A DNA stretch of 64,000 bases from Candidatus Iainarchaeum sp. (GTDB taxonomy: Archaea > Iainarchaeota > Iainarchaeia > Iainarchaeales > JAAZKV01), in contig JAQUZG010000001.1 in the NCBI GenBank assembly GCA_028691435.1, forward strand, positions 18,206 through 82,205, in the 5' to 3' direction. Position numbers and translations under genes: made by a program. Of the stretch, positions 24,455-33,523 are shown in pieces. Position 1 is the first letter of the stretch. Every line of letters starts with the position of its first letter. The notes under the pieces were generated by a model that worked only from the letters and a program-made list of their open reading frames with translations, was not told the origin of the DNA and did not search any database.

Positions 24455-24816
24455 TCAGTTTCTTTTTTTACTTCAGTTGCTTTTGCTTCAACTGGTTTTT
24501 TTTCAGTTTTTGCTAAATTTTCTTTTTTTGTTTCTTTTTTTTCAATTATTTTTTCGTCAGGTAAATAAACTCTTACTGTGTCTTCTTTTTCAAGAACTAC
24601 TTTAACAATTATTTTTCTAATTGATTTAAATAATCCTTTTGCCCAAAGTGCATTATTTACTGCGTTTGTGATTAAGATGTTTTTTACTCTTGTTTCTTTT
24701 TCTACTTTACTTTTTAACAAGTTTTTAGCACATCTTGCTCTTTTTGTTTCTGGTTTATTAAAAACCTCTCTTAAATTTACAGTGATTGTTTTTTCTTTAA
24801 ATTTCTTTGCCATCAT
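24442..24816 (-). CDS. rpl31e: Ribosomal protein L31e with acidic/basic C-terminal extension
   Basis: The first 85 residues (KTITVNLREVFNKPETKRA, NAVNNALWAKG, TVRVYLPDEKI) are L31e. About 38 further residues are a low-complexity Lys/Glu tail (KKPVEAKATEVKKETEKKE). The first ATG overlaps the L39e stop (ATGA); a second ATG follows at once, and GGTGA lies 3 or 6 nt upstream, so either may be used. The large-subunit protein sits near the exit of the peptide tunnel. Confidence 0.93.
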   Translation of the reverse strand: MMAKKFKEKTITVNLREVFNKPETKRARCAKNLLKSKVEKETRVKNILITNAVNNALWAKGLFKSIRKIIVKVVLEKEDTVRVYLPDEKIIEKKETKKENLAKTEKKPVEAKATEVKKETEKKE

Positions 24817-25061
24817 TGATCACCTTTTTTACTTTTTTTATGGTCTCCACTTTTAATGACTGTTTTTGCTTGACCTCTTTTATTTTTTCTGTGTCTTGCA
24901 GTCATATCAATGTTTTTCCATGTTCTTTTTTGTCTGTTATTCCAAAGTCTTTCTCCAGCTTTTTGCATTAGCCAAGTTGGTGCAGTAGTTAATCCAGACC
25001 CGATTTTTTTTCTTTCACTTATTAGAAAATCTTTTACATCTTGATCTTTGTTTCTACTCAT
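24813..25061 (-). CDS. rpl39e: Ribosomal protein L39e, extended
   Basis: Core residues 20-55 (TAPTWLMQKAGERLWNNRQK, RTWKNIDMTA) match L39e, which lines the exit tunnel and is normally about 51 residues. Here there are about 15 extra N-terminal residues and about 27 basic C-terminal ones, giving 82. ATG overlaps the S19e stop, and its own stop overlaps the L31e start, so the three are coupled. Confidence 0.85.
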   Translation of the reverse strand: MSRNKDQDVKDFLISERKKIGSGLTTAPTWLMQKAGERLWNNRQKRTWKNIDMTARHRKNKRGQAKTVIKSGDHKKSKKGDQ

Positions 25062-25609
25062 TTTCGATCACCTTTCATTTTTTTATCTTGTGATTTACTC
25101 ATATTTTTATTGTCTTGTCTTTTTGGTGCAAATTCTGTTTCAACTTTTTTCTTAGTAACTTTCTTTTCTTTTATTACTTTTTTATATTTGTCTTCTTGCA
25201 TATTTTTTGCAACAACTTTTGACATTTCATTTAGTAATTTAAAACCTTTAACACTAATTTTTCTTCCTTTGGGTTTTGCAACTTCTAAATATCCTGCTTT
25301 TTCAAGTGTTTGAACAGCACTTCTAATTACTTTTCCACTTGCTTTATAATGGTGTTCTGTTTTAAGTCCTCGATTTTTTCTTCCACCATAATAACTTCTA
25401 AGTCTTTCTGTTCCAATAACTTGCCATTTATAAGCTCTGTACATTATACTTGCCATTCTAACAAAGAACCAATCGTCTCTTTGTGGAGCTCTTTCTTTAT
25501 GCACACCAGTTTTTACATATGTTGCAAAACTAGGTTGTTCAAGTTCTTGGCCCAATATTTTACTTGTCTCTTCAATTAAATATTTTGAAGGAACGTCATA
25601 TATTCCCAT
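25058..25609 (-). CDS. rps19e: Ribosomal protein S19e
   Basis: GIYDVPSKYLIEETSKILGQ, TGVHKERAPQRDDWFFVRMA, RSYYGGRKNRGLKTEHHYKA and IRSAVQTLEKAGYLE cover the whole family. The usual length is about 150; here about 35 charged residues are added at the C-terminus (KKVETEFAPKRQDNKNMSKS). It heads a coupled S19e-L39e-L31e operon. In many archaea a PDCD5 gene lies between S19e and L39e; none is here. Confidence 0.96.
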   Translation of the reverse strand: MGIYDVPSKYLIEETSKILGQELEQPSFATYVKTGVHKERAPQRDDWFFVRMASIMYRAYKWQVIGTERLRSYYGGRKNRGLKTEHHYKASGKVIRSAVQTLEKAGYLEVAKPKGRKISVKGFKLLNEMSKVVAKNMQEDKYKKVIKEKKVTKKKVETEFAPKRQDNKNMSKSQDKKMKGDRK

Positions 25610-25720
25610 ATTATCATCCTCACTTTTCAGTGCTATTTGCTTAACTCAAAAAATTGAGAAGCTATTAGCCTTTTGACTAATTACAGTCAAGTATTTTCTT
25701 ATTAAATAGATTTATAATTA

Positions 25721-26014
25721 TTACTTTTGTTCGTCAAATCTAAACTTTTTAACAAAATTACATTTATTGCATCTAACAATTAAAAAATTCTCTTCTTTTG
25801 TTCCTTTAACATCTAAACTAAAACAATTTTTACAAAACTTTTTCTTTAATTCTTTTGGGACACTAACATTTACTTTTTTTCCAATTTCTTTTGCTAATTT
25901 AACATACTTTACTTGATATTTTTCATCTTTTGATTCATTTGCAATTTCAAACAAGCGATAAATTCTTTCAAGTGCAATTTTTTGTTTATAATTTAGTTTT
26001 TTTTCTTTAGCCAT
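25721..26014 (-). CDS. rnp4: RNase P protein component 4 (Rpp21/Rpr2)
   Basis: 97 residues. An N-terminal helical half has IALERIYRLFEIANES and YVKLAKEIGKKVNVSVP, then the zinc ribbon KKKFCKNCFS and VRCNKCNFVKKF. This is the Rpp21 pattern, including ELKKKFCKNC. It takes part in 5' maturation of tRNAs. It lies between tRNA-Gly and the S19e operon, same strand. Confidence 0.9.
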   Translation of the reverse strand: MAKEKKLNYKQKIALERIYRLFEIANESKDEKYQVKYVKLAKEIGKKVNVSVPKELKKKFCKNCFSLDVKGTKEENFLIVRCNKCNFVKKFRFDEQK

Positions 26015-26072
26015 TTAATATTTTTAAATTAGAATTAGTTTTTAATAATATCAATAAGTTTGAATTTAATTA

Positions 26073-26144
26073 TGCGCCCGCAGGGATTTGAACCCTGACA
26101 AAAAGCTTGGAAGGCTTTTATGCTACCATTACATCACGAACGCA
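26073..26144 (-). tRNA. tRNA-Gly (TCC)
   Basis: Acceptor GCGTTCG/CGGGCGC (two G-T pairs), anticodon stem AAAGC/GCTTT with loop CTTCCAA, and GGTTCAAATCC T arm. No encoded CCA. Confidence 0.96.
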
Positions 26145-26257
26145 TTATAATCTTGGATTATAACTATTTATTTTCTAATTAGTTTTCTTTTTAAATTAAA
26201 CTATTGTTATGTATATTTTTGGTTTGGTTTTATTAATATCAAGTGTATATTTAATTT

Positions 26258-26917
26258 ATGAAAGGAAAATTAATTGTGCTTGAAGGCGCTGATGGCACTG
26301 GAAAAACTACTCAATTAGAATTATTAGTAAATCGTTTAGAAAAAGAAAACAAAAATATTGTTAATCTTCATTTTCCAAAACATGGTGTTTCTTTTGGTAA
26401 AAATGTTGATGCTTATTTAAGAGGTGATTTTGGATTAAAAGAAAATCTACCTTCTGAATTTATTGCAATGCTTTATATGACTGATTTTTATGAATCAAAA
26501 AAAGATTTAGAAGAATTAATTGAAAAAGGGAATACAATTATTTTATCAAGATATTTTTCTTCAACTTTAACTTATCAAGTTGCCCAAGAATTAAAAGAAA
26601 AAGAAAAAATTTGGGATTGGATTATTAATGTATCAAGTAGGTTACCTCAACCAGATTTAACAATTGTTCTTAATGTTACACAAGAATATGCTGAAAAATT
26701 AATGTCTAATCCTAATCGTGTTGAAAATTATAAACATGGTTATGATCGAGACCAACATGAAAAAGATTTTAATTTACAAAAAGAAGTTAGAAATGTTTAT
26801 AAAAAAAATATTGAAAAACTAGGTTGGAAGGAAATAATGTGTGTAAAAGATAATTCTCTTTTATCTATTCAAGAAATTCATGAATTAATTTATGATGAAG
26901 TAAAAAAAATATTATAA
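26258..26917 (+). CDS. tmk: Thymidylate kinase
   Basis: Phosphorylates dTMP to dTDP. Walker A VLEGADGTGKTTQLELL (residues 10-17 core), the TMP-binding ILSRYFSSTLTYQ in place of DRY, and DLTIVLNVTQEYAEKL followed by a lid region. 219 residues, normal. It completes the dTTP route from the genes at 6.8-13.8 kb although it is separated from them. No strong ribosome site precedes ATG, so it may be leaderless. Confidence 0.93.
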   Translation: MKGKLIVLEGADGTGKTTQLELLVNRLEKENKNIVNLHFPKHGVSFGKNVDAYLRGDFGLKENLPSEFIAMLYMTDFYESKKDLEELIEKGNTIILSRYFSSTLTYQVAQELKEKEKIWDWIINVSSRLPQPDLTIVLNVTQEYAEKLMSNPNRVENYKHGYDRDQHEKDFNLQKEVRNVYKKNIEKLGWKEIMCVKDNSLLSIQEIHELIYDEVKKIL

Positions 26918-26946
26918 TTAGTCTATTTTTAAAATTTTTTATTAAT

Positions 26947-27018
26947 TGCGACCGCCGGGAATCGAACCCAGCCCTCAACCTTGGCAAGGTTGAATCATAA
27001 CCAATAGACTACGGTCGC
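26947..27018 (-). tRNA. tRNA-Gly (GCC)
   Basis: Acceptor GCGACCG/CGGTCGC, anticodon stem CAACC/GGTTG with loop TTGCCAA, and GGTTCGATTCC T arm. The second glycine isoacceptor of the window. Confidence 0.96.
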
Positions 27019-27046
27019 AACAATTAATCTCTCTTTTGAAAGATTT

Positions 27047-28774
27047 TTAAACATACTTTTTTGTTCTTGTCAGATAAAATAATATTAAACCAAAAATTAC
27101 TAGTGGGATAAATATCACCATAAAAATTAATGGATTTTTAAAAATAGATTCAATTAAATTGTCTTTTTTAATTTCAATATCTTGTGTAATTGAATCATTT
27201 ATATCATTTGCTTGAGTATTATTAAAATCTTGTTGTATTGTTTCAATTTTATTAAGGTTAAGCGAAATATTTTGGACTATTTTTTGATCAATACTATTGA
27301 TTGTAATTTGATATTCATTTGTATCTAAAAGAACTTCTTTCCTAATTTTTTTTCCAGTAAAACTATTTATCGTTTCAGTAAATTTTTTTGAATTAATTTC
27401 AATATTAATATCTAAATTTGTTTTTCTATAATTAGTAACACTAAAATCAACAATTAAATTTCCCATAGTTATAATTGGGGTAATGTCAGTAATTATTATC
27501 TTTCCATTTTCTTTATTTTCTCCTAAATAAATTTTTGTGTTTTTTTCAAAAGGTGTTGATAAAGTGTTAATAGTGATATTTATTTCTCCAAAATTATTTT
27601 TATTAAGTTCAATATTTGGATAAATTTCAAAACTTATTTCTTTAGTTTCTTTTGGTTTTAAAATCAATTGTTGTGAATCATCTTTTAATATAATTCCTGA
27701 ATATTTTTTTGAAACTTTTATGGGTGCAATAATTACTTGGTCAGTTATATTTGTAACCTTTACTTTTAATACATTCCATTCTTTTGATTTTAACTCATTA
27801 TAATTACTTTCTAATTTTAATTCATTAAAATAATTTATTTTTGTTATTTCAACATCTGGTAATTTTTGTTGTGTGTTAAAAACAACACTTGCATTTGATG
27901 GGCATCTAGCAGTTGCTAAAGATTTTGAAATATCATCAAAACTTCCAATTTTAATATGTGTTCCATCAACAAATCCAACTTCTCCAAAAGTTGGATCACT
28001 TGGGAACCATTCATTATTGTTGTATGTTTCAATCCAAGCGTGGTTTCCCCAATTTAATCCATCATAAGTTATCCCAACTGCAATTTTTGTTGGAATTTTT
28101 TGTACTCTTAATAATCCTGCTGCAAGATTAGCAAATTCATCACATACTCCTTTTCTTGAAAGTAATGTTTCTTTTGCAGATTTTTGTGCCAAATAATATT
28201 CATCAAAATCATCTCCACTTGCATAAGTAACATAATTATTTACCCAAAAAACAGTTTGTGTTAATATATCAAAATAATTATTTTTACTAAATTTGTTTTT
28301 TGAAACATTATATATTTCTATTGAATCACTTTCAATTTTTTGTGTTGAATTAATAAAAATTTTATTTTTTTCATCAACACTTGTTAATGATTCGCTCATT
28401 TCTTTTATTCTAGCTTGTGTTTTAACATTAGCTTTCAAAACATAATCAAATTGACCATTTTCATATATTTTAAAATTAACATATTTATTTCCAAATTCAT
28501 CCAAAATATATTCTGGTAAAATAGTTTTTCCATTAATATACAATTCTTCTTTTATTACATTTATTTCTTGAAAAGATGATTCTGGGAAAGTAATTAATTC
28601 AAGAATTACTTCTTGTCCACTTTTTAAATTAGTTATTTTTCCATTTCCTGTTAAAGTTACAGTGGCCTCAATGCTTGAAACAGTTGTTGGATAAATACTT
28701 TCTGAAAAAACAATTGTTATTAAACTAAACAAGAAAAAAATTGAAATTAATTTTAAACTTATTTTATTATTCAT
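27047..28774 (-). CDS. Transglutaminase-like exoprotein, membrane-anchored
   Basis: 575 residues with an N-terminal signal segment (KLISIFFLFSLITIVFS), an N-terminal beta domain, a transglutaminase-like cysteine protease core and Ig-like C-terminal domains, then a terminal transmembrane helix (NPLIFMVIFIPLVIFGLILF). The catalytic triad is SRKGVCDEFANLAAGL (Cys near 210), WGNHAWIETY (His) and WFPSDPTF (Asp). Archaeal proteins of this type are probably surface proteases or cross-linking enzymes. It is flanked by tRNA genes on both sides. Confidence 0.85.
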   Translation of the reverse strand: MNNKISLKLISIFFLFSLITIVFSESIYPTTVSSIEATVTLTGNGKITNLKSGQEVILELITFPESSFQEINVIKEELYINGKTILPEYILDEFGNKYVNFKIYENGQFDYVLKANVKTQARIKEMSESLTSVDEKNKIFINSTQKIESDSIEIYNVSKNKFSKNNYFDILTQTVFWVNNYVTYASGDDFDEYYLAQKSAKETLLSRKGVCDEFANLAAGLLRVQKIPTKIAVGITYDGLNWGNHAWIETYNNNEWFPSDPTFGEVGFVDGTHIKIGSFDDISKSLATARCPSNASVVFNTQQKLPDVEITKINYFNELKLESNYNELKSKEWNVLKVKVTNITDQVIIAPIKVSKKYSGIILKDDSQQLILKPKETKEISFEIYPNIELNKNNFGEINITINTLSTPFEKNTKIYLGENKENGKIIITDITPIITMGNLIVDFSVTNYRKTNLDINIEINSKKFTETINSFTGKKIRKEVLLDTNEYQITINSIDQKIVQNISLNLNKIETIQQDFNNTQANDINDSITQDIEIKKDNLIESIFKNPLIFMVIFIPLVIFGLILFYLTRTKKYV

Positions 28775-28834
28775 AAAAGAAGAATTGTTTATCTCCTTTT
28801 ATATATTTCTTTTCTTTAAAATTAGAATTATTAG

Positions 28835-28907
28835 TGGGCCAAGACGGATTCGAACCGTCGACTCTCACCTTGTAAGGGTGATGTCATAACCGCTAGACCA
28901 CTGGCCC
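28835..28907 (-). tRNA. tRNA-Val (TAC)
   Basis: Acceptor GGGCCAG/TTGGCCC (one G-T pair), anticodon stem TCACC/GGTGA with loop CTTACAA, and GGTTCGAATCC T arm. No intron. Confidence 0.96.
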
Positions 28908-29004
28908 AAATTAAATTAAAACAATTTAATTGTCTGTTTTATATAAATCTTTAAAAACAGTGTTTTTTTAAACCTTAACTTTTTTGTTTTTCTTTCTTAG
29001 CAAC

Positions 29005-29013
29005 TTTTAAATA
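29005..29013 (+). promoter_or_regulatory. TATA-like box ahead of the pilus operon
   Basis: TTTTAAATA is centred 28 nt before the ATG at 29037, with no ribosome site between. It probably starts a leaderless transcript for the ATPase and TadC-like genes. Confidence 0.45.
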
Positions 29014-29036
29014 GATGAATTAGTCTTATTTATGTC

Positions 29037-30821
29037 ATGGATGACTACTTATCAGAAATGATGAAAAAAGCTAAGTCTTCTACAGATAAGGATTTATCTA
29101 ATGAAGAAGAATTTGTTGCAAAAACTGTTACAAAAGATGATTTTCAAAATTTTATGCAAAAATTTGATAAGTCTCCAATTGTTGAAGAAAATAAATTATC
29201 TAATGTTGATTCAGTGGTTACTCAAAATATTAATTCATCTCAATCAAACAATTCAAATAATTCTAGTTTATTTAATCAATCTAATAAAATTGATTTACCA
29301 GTAAATGATATTGATGCTGAAGAAGATTTTTCTCAAACAAAATCAACAATAGAAAAAGAAATTGATCAAGTAAAAAAAGTTGAATTAACTAATTATGGAA
29401 AAGTTCATATTTATGAAGTTTTTGGTGATCCATTAAAATATTATTTTGTTCCAACAATTCGACCATCTCAAGCTGAACGAAAAATAATTAATACCTTAAA
29501 AGAAGCAACAACAAGATTAATGAGTATTATTCCATACAAGATAAGAAATGTTGAAGAACGAAGAATGGTTTATAAACAAAAAGTTTTAGAAATAATAAAA
29601 AGTAATCCTTCATTAAAAATACCCCCATCAAGAGTTGACTTTTATGCAGAAGCAATTGTTAGAGAAATGGCAGGTTATGGATTAATTGATGATTTAATAA
29701 GAGATGATCAACTTGAAGAAATTATGATTGTTGGTCCAAAAAAACCAGTTTTTGTTTTTCATAGAAAATATGAAATGATGAAAACAAACATTGAATTTTA
29801 TTCTGAAACTGAAATTGAAGATTTGATAAATAAAATTGCTCGTGAAATTGGAAGAAGAGTGGATGTTTCATCTCCTCTTTTAGATGCTCGTTTACTTGAT
29901 GGAAGTAGAGTTAATGCAACAATTCCTCCAGCATCAATAAGTGGTGGAACTTTAACAATTAGAAAATTTAGAGAAGACCCCTATTCAATAATTGATTTAA
30001 TTAAAATGGGAACACTTTCAAGTGATGCAGCAGCATTTCTTTGGATTTGTGTTGATGGGTTGGGGGTAAAACCAGCAAATATTTTAATTAGTGGTGGGAC
30101 AGGATCAGGAAAAACAACTTTGCTTAATGTTTTAACTTCATTTGTGCCAGATAGAGAAAGAGTAATTACAATTGAAGATACTGCTGAATTAAATTTACCA
30201 CTTAAACATTGGATTAGGCTTGAAGCAAGACCTCCTGGATTAGAAGGAACAGGAGAATTAAAAATGGACATATTAACAAAAAATTCTTTAAGAATGAGAC
30301 CTGATAGAATAGTTGTTGGTGAAATAAGACATGAAGAAGCATTTACTTTATTCACTGCAATTAATACAGGACACGATGGAAGTTTAGGTACAGTTCACGC
30401 AAATAGTCCAGAAGAAACACTAATTCGTGTAACCAATCCTCCAATGAATGTGCCTCAATTAATGCTTAGTGGACTTGATTTTGTAATTTGTCAACACAGA
30501 TATCATGATAGGCAGAAAGGAACAATTAGAAGAATAAGTGAAATTGCTGAAGTAAAAGGGGCACTTGAAGGACATGCAAAAACAGAAACAATTTTTTTAA
30601 GAGATCCAGTAAAAGATCGACTTGAGAAAACACTTATAAATAGTAAATTCTTAAAAATATTACAAGATTTCACAGGTTTAACAAATAATCAATTACAAGC
30701 AGAAATAGAAATTCGAAAAATGTTTTTAGATAATTTAGCTGAAAGAAATATTAGAGGATTAATTGAAGTTAAAAAAGAAATGACAAATTTTTTGAGTAAA
30801 AGAAAATTTGGTGAAAATTAA
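29037..30821 (+). CDS. Type IV pilus/secretion assembly ATPase (TadA/GspE-like)
   Basis: Cytoplasmic motor for pilus assembly. The first 120 residues are a low-complexity Ser/Asn/Asp-rich leader. An N-terminal domain follows, then the ATPase with ISGGTGSGKTTLLNVL (Walker A, about 352), VITIEDTAELNLP (Asp box), NSLRMRPDRIVVGEIR (Walker B region) and TGHDGSLGTVHANSPEE (His box). 594 residues. It is followed, in operon, by two T2SF-type membrane proteins and pilins. A paralogue is at 49279. Confidence 0.95.
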   Translation: MDDYLSEMMKKAKSSTDKDLSNEEEFVAKTVTKDDFQNFMQKFDKSPIVEENKLSNVDSVVTQNINSSQSNNSNNSSLFNQSNKIDLPVNDIDAEEDFSQTKSTIEKEIDQVKKVELTNYGKVHIYEVFGDPLKYYFVPTIRPSQAERKIINTLKEATTRLMSIIPYKIRNVEERRMVYKQKVLEIIKSNPSLKIPPSRVDFYAEAIVREMAGYGLIDDLIRDDQLEEIMIVGPKKPVFVFHRKYEMMKTNIEFYSETEIEDLINKIAREIGRRVDVSSPLLDARLLDGSRVNATIPPASISGGTLTIRKFREDPYSIIDLIKMGTLSSDAAAFLWICVDGLGVKPANILISGGTGSGKTTLLNVLTSFVPDRERVITIEDTAELNLPLKHWIRLEARPPGLEGTGELKMDILTKNSLRMRPDRIVVGEIRHEEAFTLFTAINTGHDGSLGTVHANSPEETLIRVTNPPMNVPQLMLSGLDFVICQHRYHDRQKGTIRRISEIAEVKGALEGHAKTETIFLRDPVKDRLEKTLINSKFLKILQDFTGLTNNQLQAEIEIRKMFLDNLAERNIRGLIEVKKEMTNFLSKRKFGEN

Positions 30822-30822
30822 T

Positions 30823-31962
30823 ATGGGTAGAAAAAAAGAAAATGCTGATTATTCAAAACCAATTATTTCTCAAACAGTAGATGAACAAGAAGTAAATAAA
30901 ATTGTAGAAACAATGAAAAAAAAATATAAAGATGATGGAGTGTATGTTGAAGAAGTAAATTCTTCATTAAAAGAACTTAGAAATTTAATTTCAGACAATG
31001 AAATTTCAAAAATTGAAATTGAAAATAAATCTGATGTTGAATTATTACCAAATTCAACAGCAAAAAGCACAGCAAGTATTTATGTTACTCTAAAATCTAT
31101 TTTAAAACCTGTAAAATCTTTTTTTTCTAATTTATCTATTTCTCAAGAATTAGGTTATCAATTATATTCGGCTAACATGTTTTATTCAACAAACCAATAT
31201 TTAGCTTTGGCAACTGCCGGTGGATTTATTTTTGGTTTATTCTTTTTATTTCTTTCATTAATTTTAATTTTTTTATTAATAAAAAATTTTTCTCTTGCTA
31301 TTTTATTATCTTTAGTCTTATTTTTCTTTGGTTGGTTTTTAGGATCATATATTATTTTACTTCAACCAAAATCAAAAGCAAAAGCAAGAGGAGAACAATG
31401 TACTCTTGAATTACTTTTTGCATTAAGGCATATGGCCACAGAACTTAAAGCAGGAGTTGGACTATATAAAGCAATTCAATCAATTGCAGCAAACGATTAT
31501 GGTGTATTAAGTGAAGAATTTTCACGAACAATTTCTGAAGTTGAAGATGGGGTTGATACAAAAGTTGCTCTCTCACATATGGCACTTCGTGTTCAAAGTA
31601 AACCACTTAAAAATGCAATTAATCATATATTAAGATCAATAAGAATTGGTGGAAATCTTTCAAAAGCAATGAATGATATAGCTGAAGATGTTAGTGAAGA
31701 AATAAAAACAAAAATTATTGTTTTTGCTCAAAACATGAATACTTTTTCAGTAATTTTTATTTTCATTGGGATAGTTATGCCTGTTGGTATGATGGTTCTT
31801 GGATCAATAAGAAATTCATCATTGTCAAAAGTTGGTGGTGGACTACTAAATTCAATTCCATTAACTCCTCCAATATTATTAATTTTATTTTTAGTTGTTA
31901 TGCCTTTAATGTTTGGGGTAATGATTTATTTTATTAATGTTAAACAACCAAGGGTATGGTAG
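30823..31962 (+). CDS. Pilus assembly membrane protein (TadC/FlaJ, T2SF domain), first copy
   Basis: About 379 residues. A soluble N-terminal 120 residues precede two hydrophobic segments (about 130-185), a cytoplasmic T2SF domain with MATELKAGVGLYKAIQSIA and SRTISEVEDGVDTKVALSHM, and two C-terminal membrane helices. The start at 30823 is chosen because GGTGA lies at the end of the ATPase gene, 9 nt before it; an upstream in-frame codon lacks one. It forms the membrane platform with the next gene. Confidence 0.88.
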   Translation: MGRKKENADYSKPIISQTVDEQEVNKIVETMKKKYKDDGVYVEEVNSSLKELRNLISDNEISKIEIENKSDVELLPNSTAKSTASIYVTLKSILKPVKSFFSNLSISQELGYQLYSANMFYSTNQYLALATAGGFIFGLFFLFLSLILIFLLIKNFSLAILLSLVLFFFGWFLGSYIILLQPKSKAKARGEQCTLELLFALRHMATELKAGVGLYKAIQSIAANDYGVLSEEFSRTISEVEDGVDTKVALSHMALRVQSKPLKNAINHILRSIRIGGNLSKAMNDIAEDVSEEIKTKIIVFAQNMNTFSVIFIFIGIVMPVGMMVLGSIRNSSLSKVGGGLLNSIPLTPPILLILFLVVMPLMFGVMIYFINVKQPRVW

Positions 31963-32882
31963 ATGATATTATGATAAAAAAAACATTATTTGAAAAATAC
32001 GAATATTGGATGGAATTTTCAAAAATGAAAATCAATGCAAAAATATGGATTTTACTTGCAATTTTTTCTTCATTAATTATTGGAGTTGTTTCATATTTTG
32101 TTTTAGATTATTTATTAAATGAGTTTACTTTACTTCCATTCGCACTATCCATTTCTTTATTTTTCTTTATTATTGGATTGCCTTATTTTAAAGCAATGAA
32201 TATAATTAATTCTTGTGAAGAAAATTTTTCAATGGCTTTAAAACAAATGGCTGATGTTTTAAGGGCTGGAGATACTTATGAAAGTTCATTAAGAGAAGTA
32301 GCAAATTCAGATTATGGTAGACTTTCAGAAGAATTTAATAATTCACTTAGAATGCTTGAAGATGGGGAAAATTTAGAAAATTCTCTTTCAATTTTGTCTG
32401 AAAGAATTGACTCAAAATTAATTAGAAGAACAATGGTTATCGTTCTTGAAGCAATAAAAGCTGGTGGATCATTAGCTGATATACTTGAAGAAATTTCAGA
32501 AGATATTAGAGATTTAAGAAAAATTGAAAATTCAAGAAGAGCAAATACTACAATGCAATTTGCATTCATGCTTGTTGCTGGTGCAGTAATTTCTCCTGCA
32601 ATTTTTGGTGAAATAACTGGGGTAATGGAATTATTTTCAAAAGTAGCATTATCAATGAGTGATGTATCACAAGCCGAAGTTATAGCAATGCAAAATTTTA
32701 TGTATTTAGTTTCGCAAGCATATTTAATAATTCAAGTAATAGCTACTGGATTACTAATGGCTATAATAAGGTATGGAAAATTCAATAAAAGTATTCTTTA
32801 TGTTCCAGCTTTAATTTTAGTATCATTTATATTCTACTATGGTGTATTATTTGTAGCAAGATTTATGTTTGTAATAAAATAA
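31956..32882 (+). CDS. Pilus assembly membrane protein (TadC/FlaJ, T2SF domain), second copy
   Basis: 308 residues with two N-terminal membrane helices, a T2SF domain (MADVLRAGDTYESSLREVA, FNNSLRMLEDGENLENSLS, RRTMVIVLEAIKAGGSLADI) and about three C-terminal helices. The start overlaps the end of the upstream gene; a second in-frame ATG at 31971 is possible. The paired T2SF proteins recall TadB/TadC, though both here have two-helix bundles on each side. Confidence 0.88.
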   Translation: MVDDIMIKKTLFEKYEYWMEFSKMKINAKIWILLAIFSSLIIGVVSYFVLDYLLNEFTLLPFALSISLFFFIIGLPYFKAMNIINSCEENFSMALKQMADVLRAGDTYESSLREVANSDYGRLSEEFNNSLRMLEDGENLENSLSILSERIDSKLIRRTMVIVLEAIKAGGSLADILEEISEDIRDLRKIENSRRANTTMQFAFMLVAGAVISPAIFGEITGVMELFSKVALSMSDVSQAEVIAMQNFMYLVSQAYLIIQVIATGLLMAIIRYGKFNKSILYVPALILVSFIFYYGVLFVARFMFVIK

Positions 32883-32892
32883 GGTGAAAAAT

Positions 32893-33039
32893 ATGAATTG
32901 TTTATTAAATGAAGAAAAAGCACAAATATCAATTGAAGCAATGTTGCTTATTGTTGCTGCAATACTGGCTGTTTCAGTAGTTGCACTTTTTATAAAAGGC
33001 ACAATTTCTTCATCAACTAAAGCAATAAACAACATTTAA
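32893..33039 (+). CDS. Small class III pilin-like protein, 48 residues
   Basis: Reads MNCLLNEEKAQISIEAMLLI, then a hydrophobic helix of about 20 residues and a short polar end TISSSTKAINNI. EEKAQISIE is the archaeal prepilin motif, with cleavage predicted between Ala 10 and Gln 11, leaving a 38-residue mature protein that is little more than the membrane helix. GGTGA stands 6 nt before ATG, 10 nt after the T2SF gene. It is too short to build a full pilus surface and may be a minor or initiating subunit. Confidence 0.75.
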   Translation: MNCLLNEEKAQISIEAMLLIVAAILAVSVVALFIKGTISSSTKAINNI

Positions 33040-33107
33040 ATACCCAAATGTTGTTATTATTTTAAATTAATTCAATTAAATTTGAATTACTTTGTGAGGT
33101 GTAAAAA

Positions 33108-33434
33108 ATGAATTTTAATGAAAAAAAGGCACAAGGTTCACTTGAATACTTGTTAATTATTGGTGTTGCGATTTTGGTTGCAGCTATTGTAATATATGTT
33201 GTTGTTCAAGCAATTGGTGGTGGACAAGATACAACTATTTCAAATTTAACTGATGCTCAAAAAGGAATATTAACTGGAAAATGTCAACTTGAAACAAATC
33301 CTAATGTAACTTTGTGTGCAACATTAATCGATACAAATTATACAATTAATTGTTCTACTACTCCTAGTAATATTGTGACAGTTGGAAAGACTAATTGTAC
33401 TGGAACATATAAATATATTGGAAAAATAGCTTAA
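33108..33434 (+). CDS. Class III type IV pilin, paralogue A
   Basis: 108 residues: leader MNFNEKKA, cleavage before QGSLEYLLIIGVAILVAA, then a globular part with several Cys (for example GKCQLETNPNVTLC, INCSTT, TNCTGTY) that could form disulfides, and NxT/S sites for glycosylation. GAGGTG precedes ATG. Its N-terminal coding region is almost identical to that of paralogue B. It is a good candidate for the major pilin. Confidence 0.85.
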   Translation: MNFNEKKAQGSLEYLLIIGVAILVAAIVIYVVVQAIGGGQDTTISNLTDAQKGILTGKCQLETNPNVTLCATLIDTNYTINCSTTPSNIVTVGKTNCTGTYKYIGKIA

Positions 33435-33446
33435 ATGCTATTTTTT
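33422..33446 (+). terminator. Terminator hairpin at the end of pilin A
   Basis: AAAAATAGC pairs with GCTATTTTT over a 6-nt loop that contains the stop codon, followed by a run of T. Pilin A is probably on its own abundant short transcript. Confidence 0.55.
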
Positions 33447-33523
33447 AACTTTTTTTATTTTTAATTGATTAGTAATATTTATTAACTTTAATGATTTAAT
33501 CTATTGGAGATTACAGTGATTTT

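Noticed and set aside
26146..26164. Inverted repeat TTATAATC/GATTATAA upstream of tRNA-Gly
   Set aside because: Short and AT-only; such repeats are expected by chance at this base composition and the spacing does not fit a promoter element.
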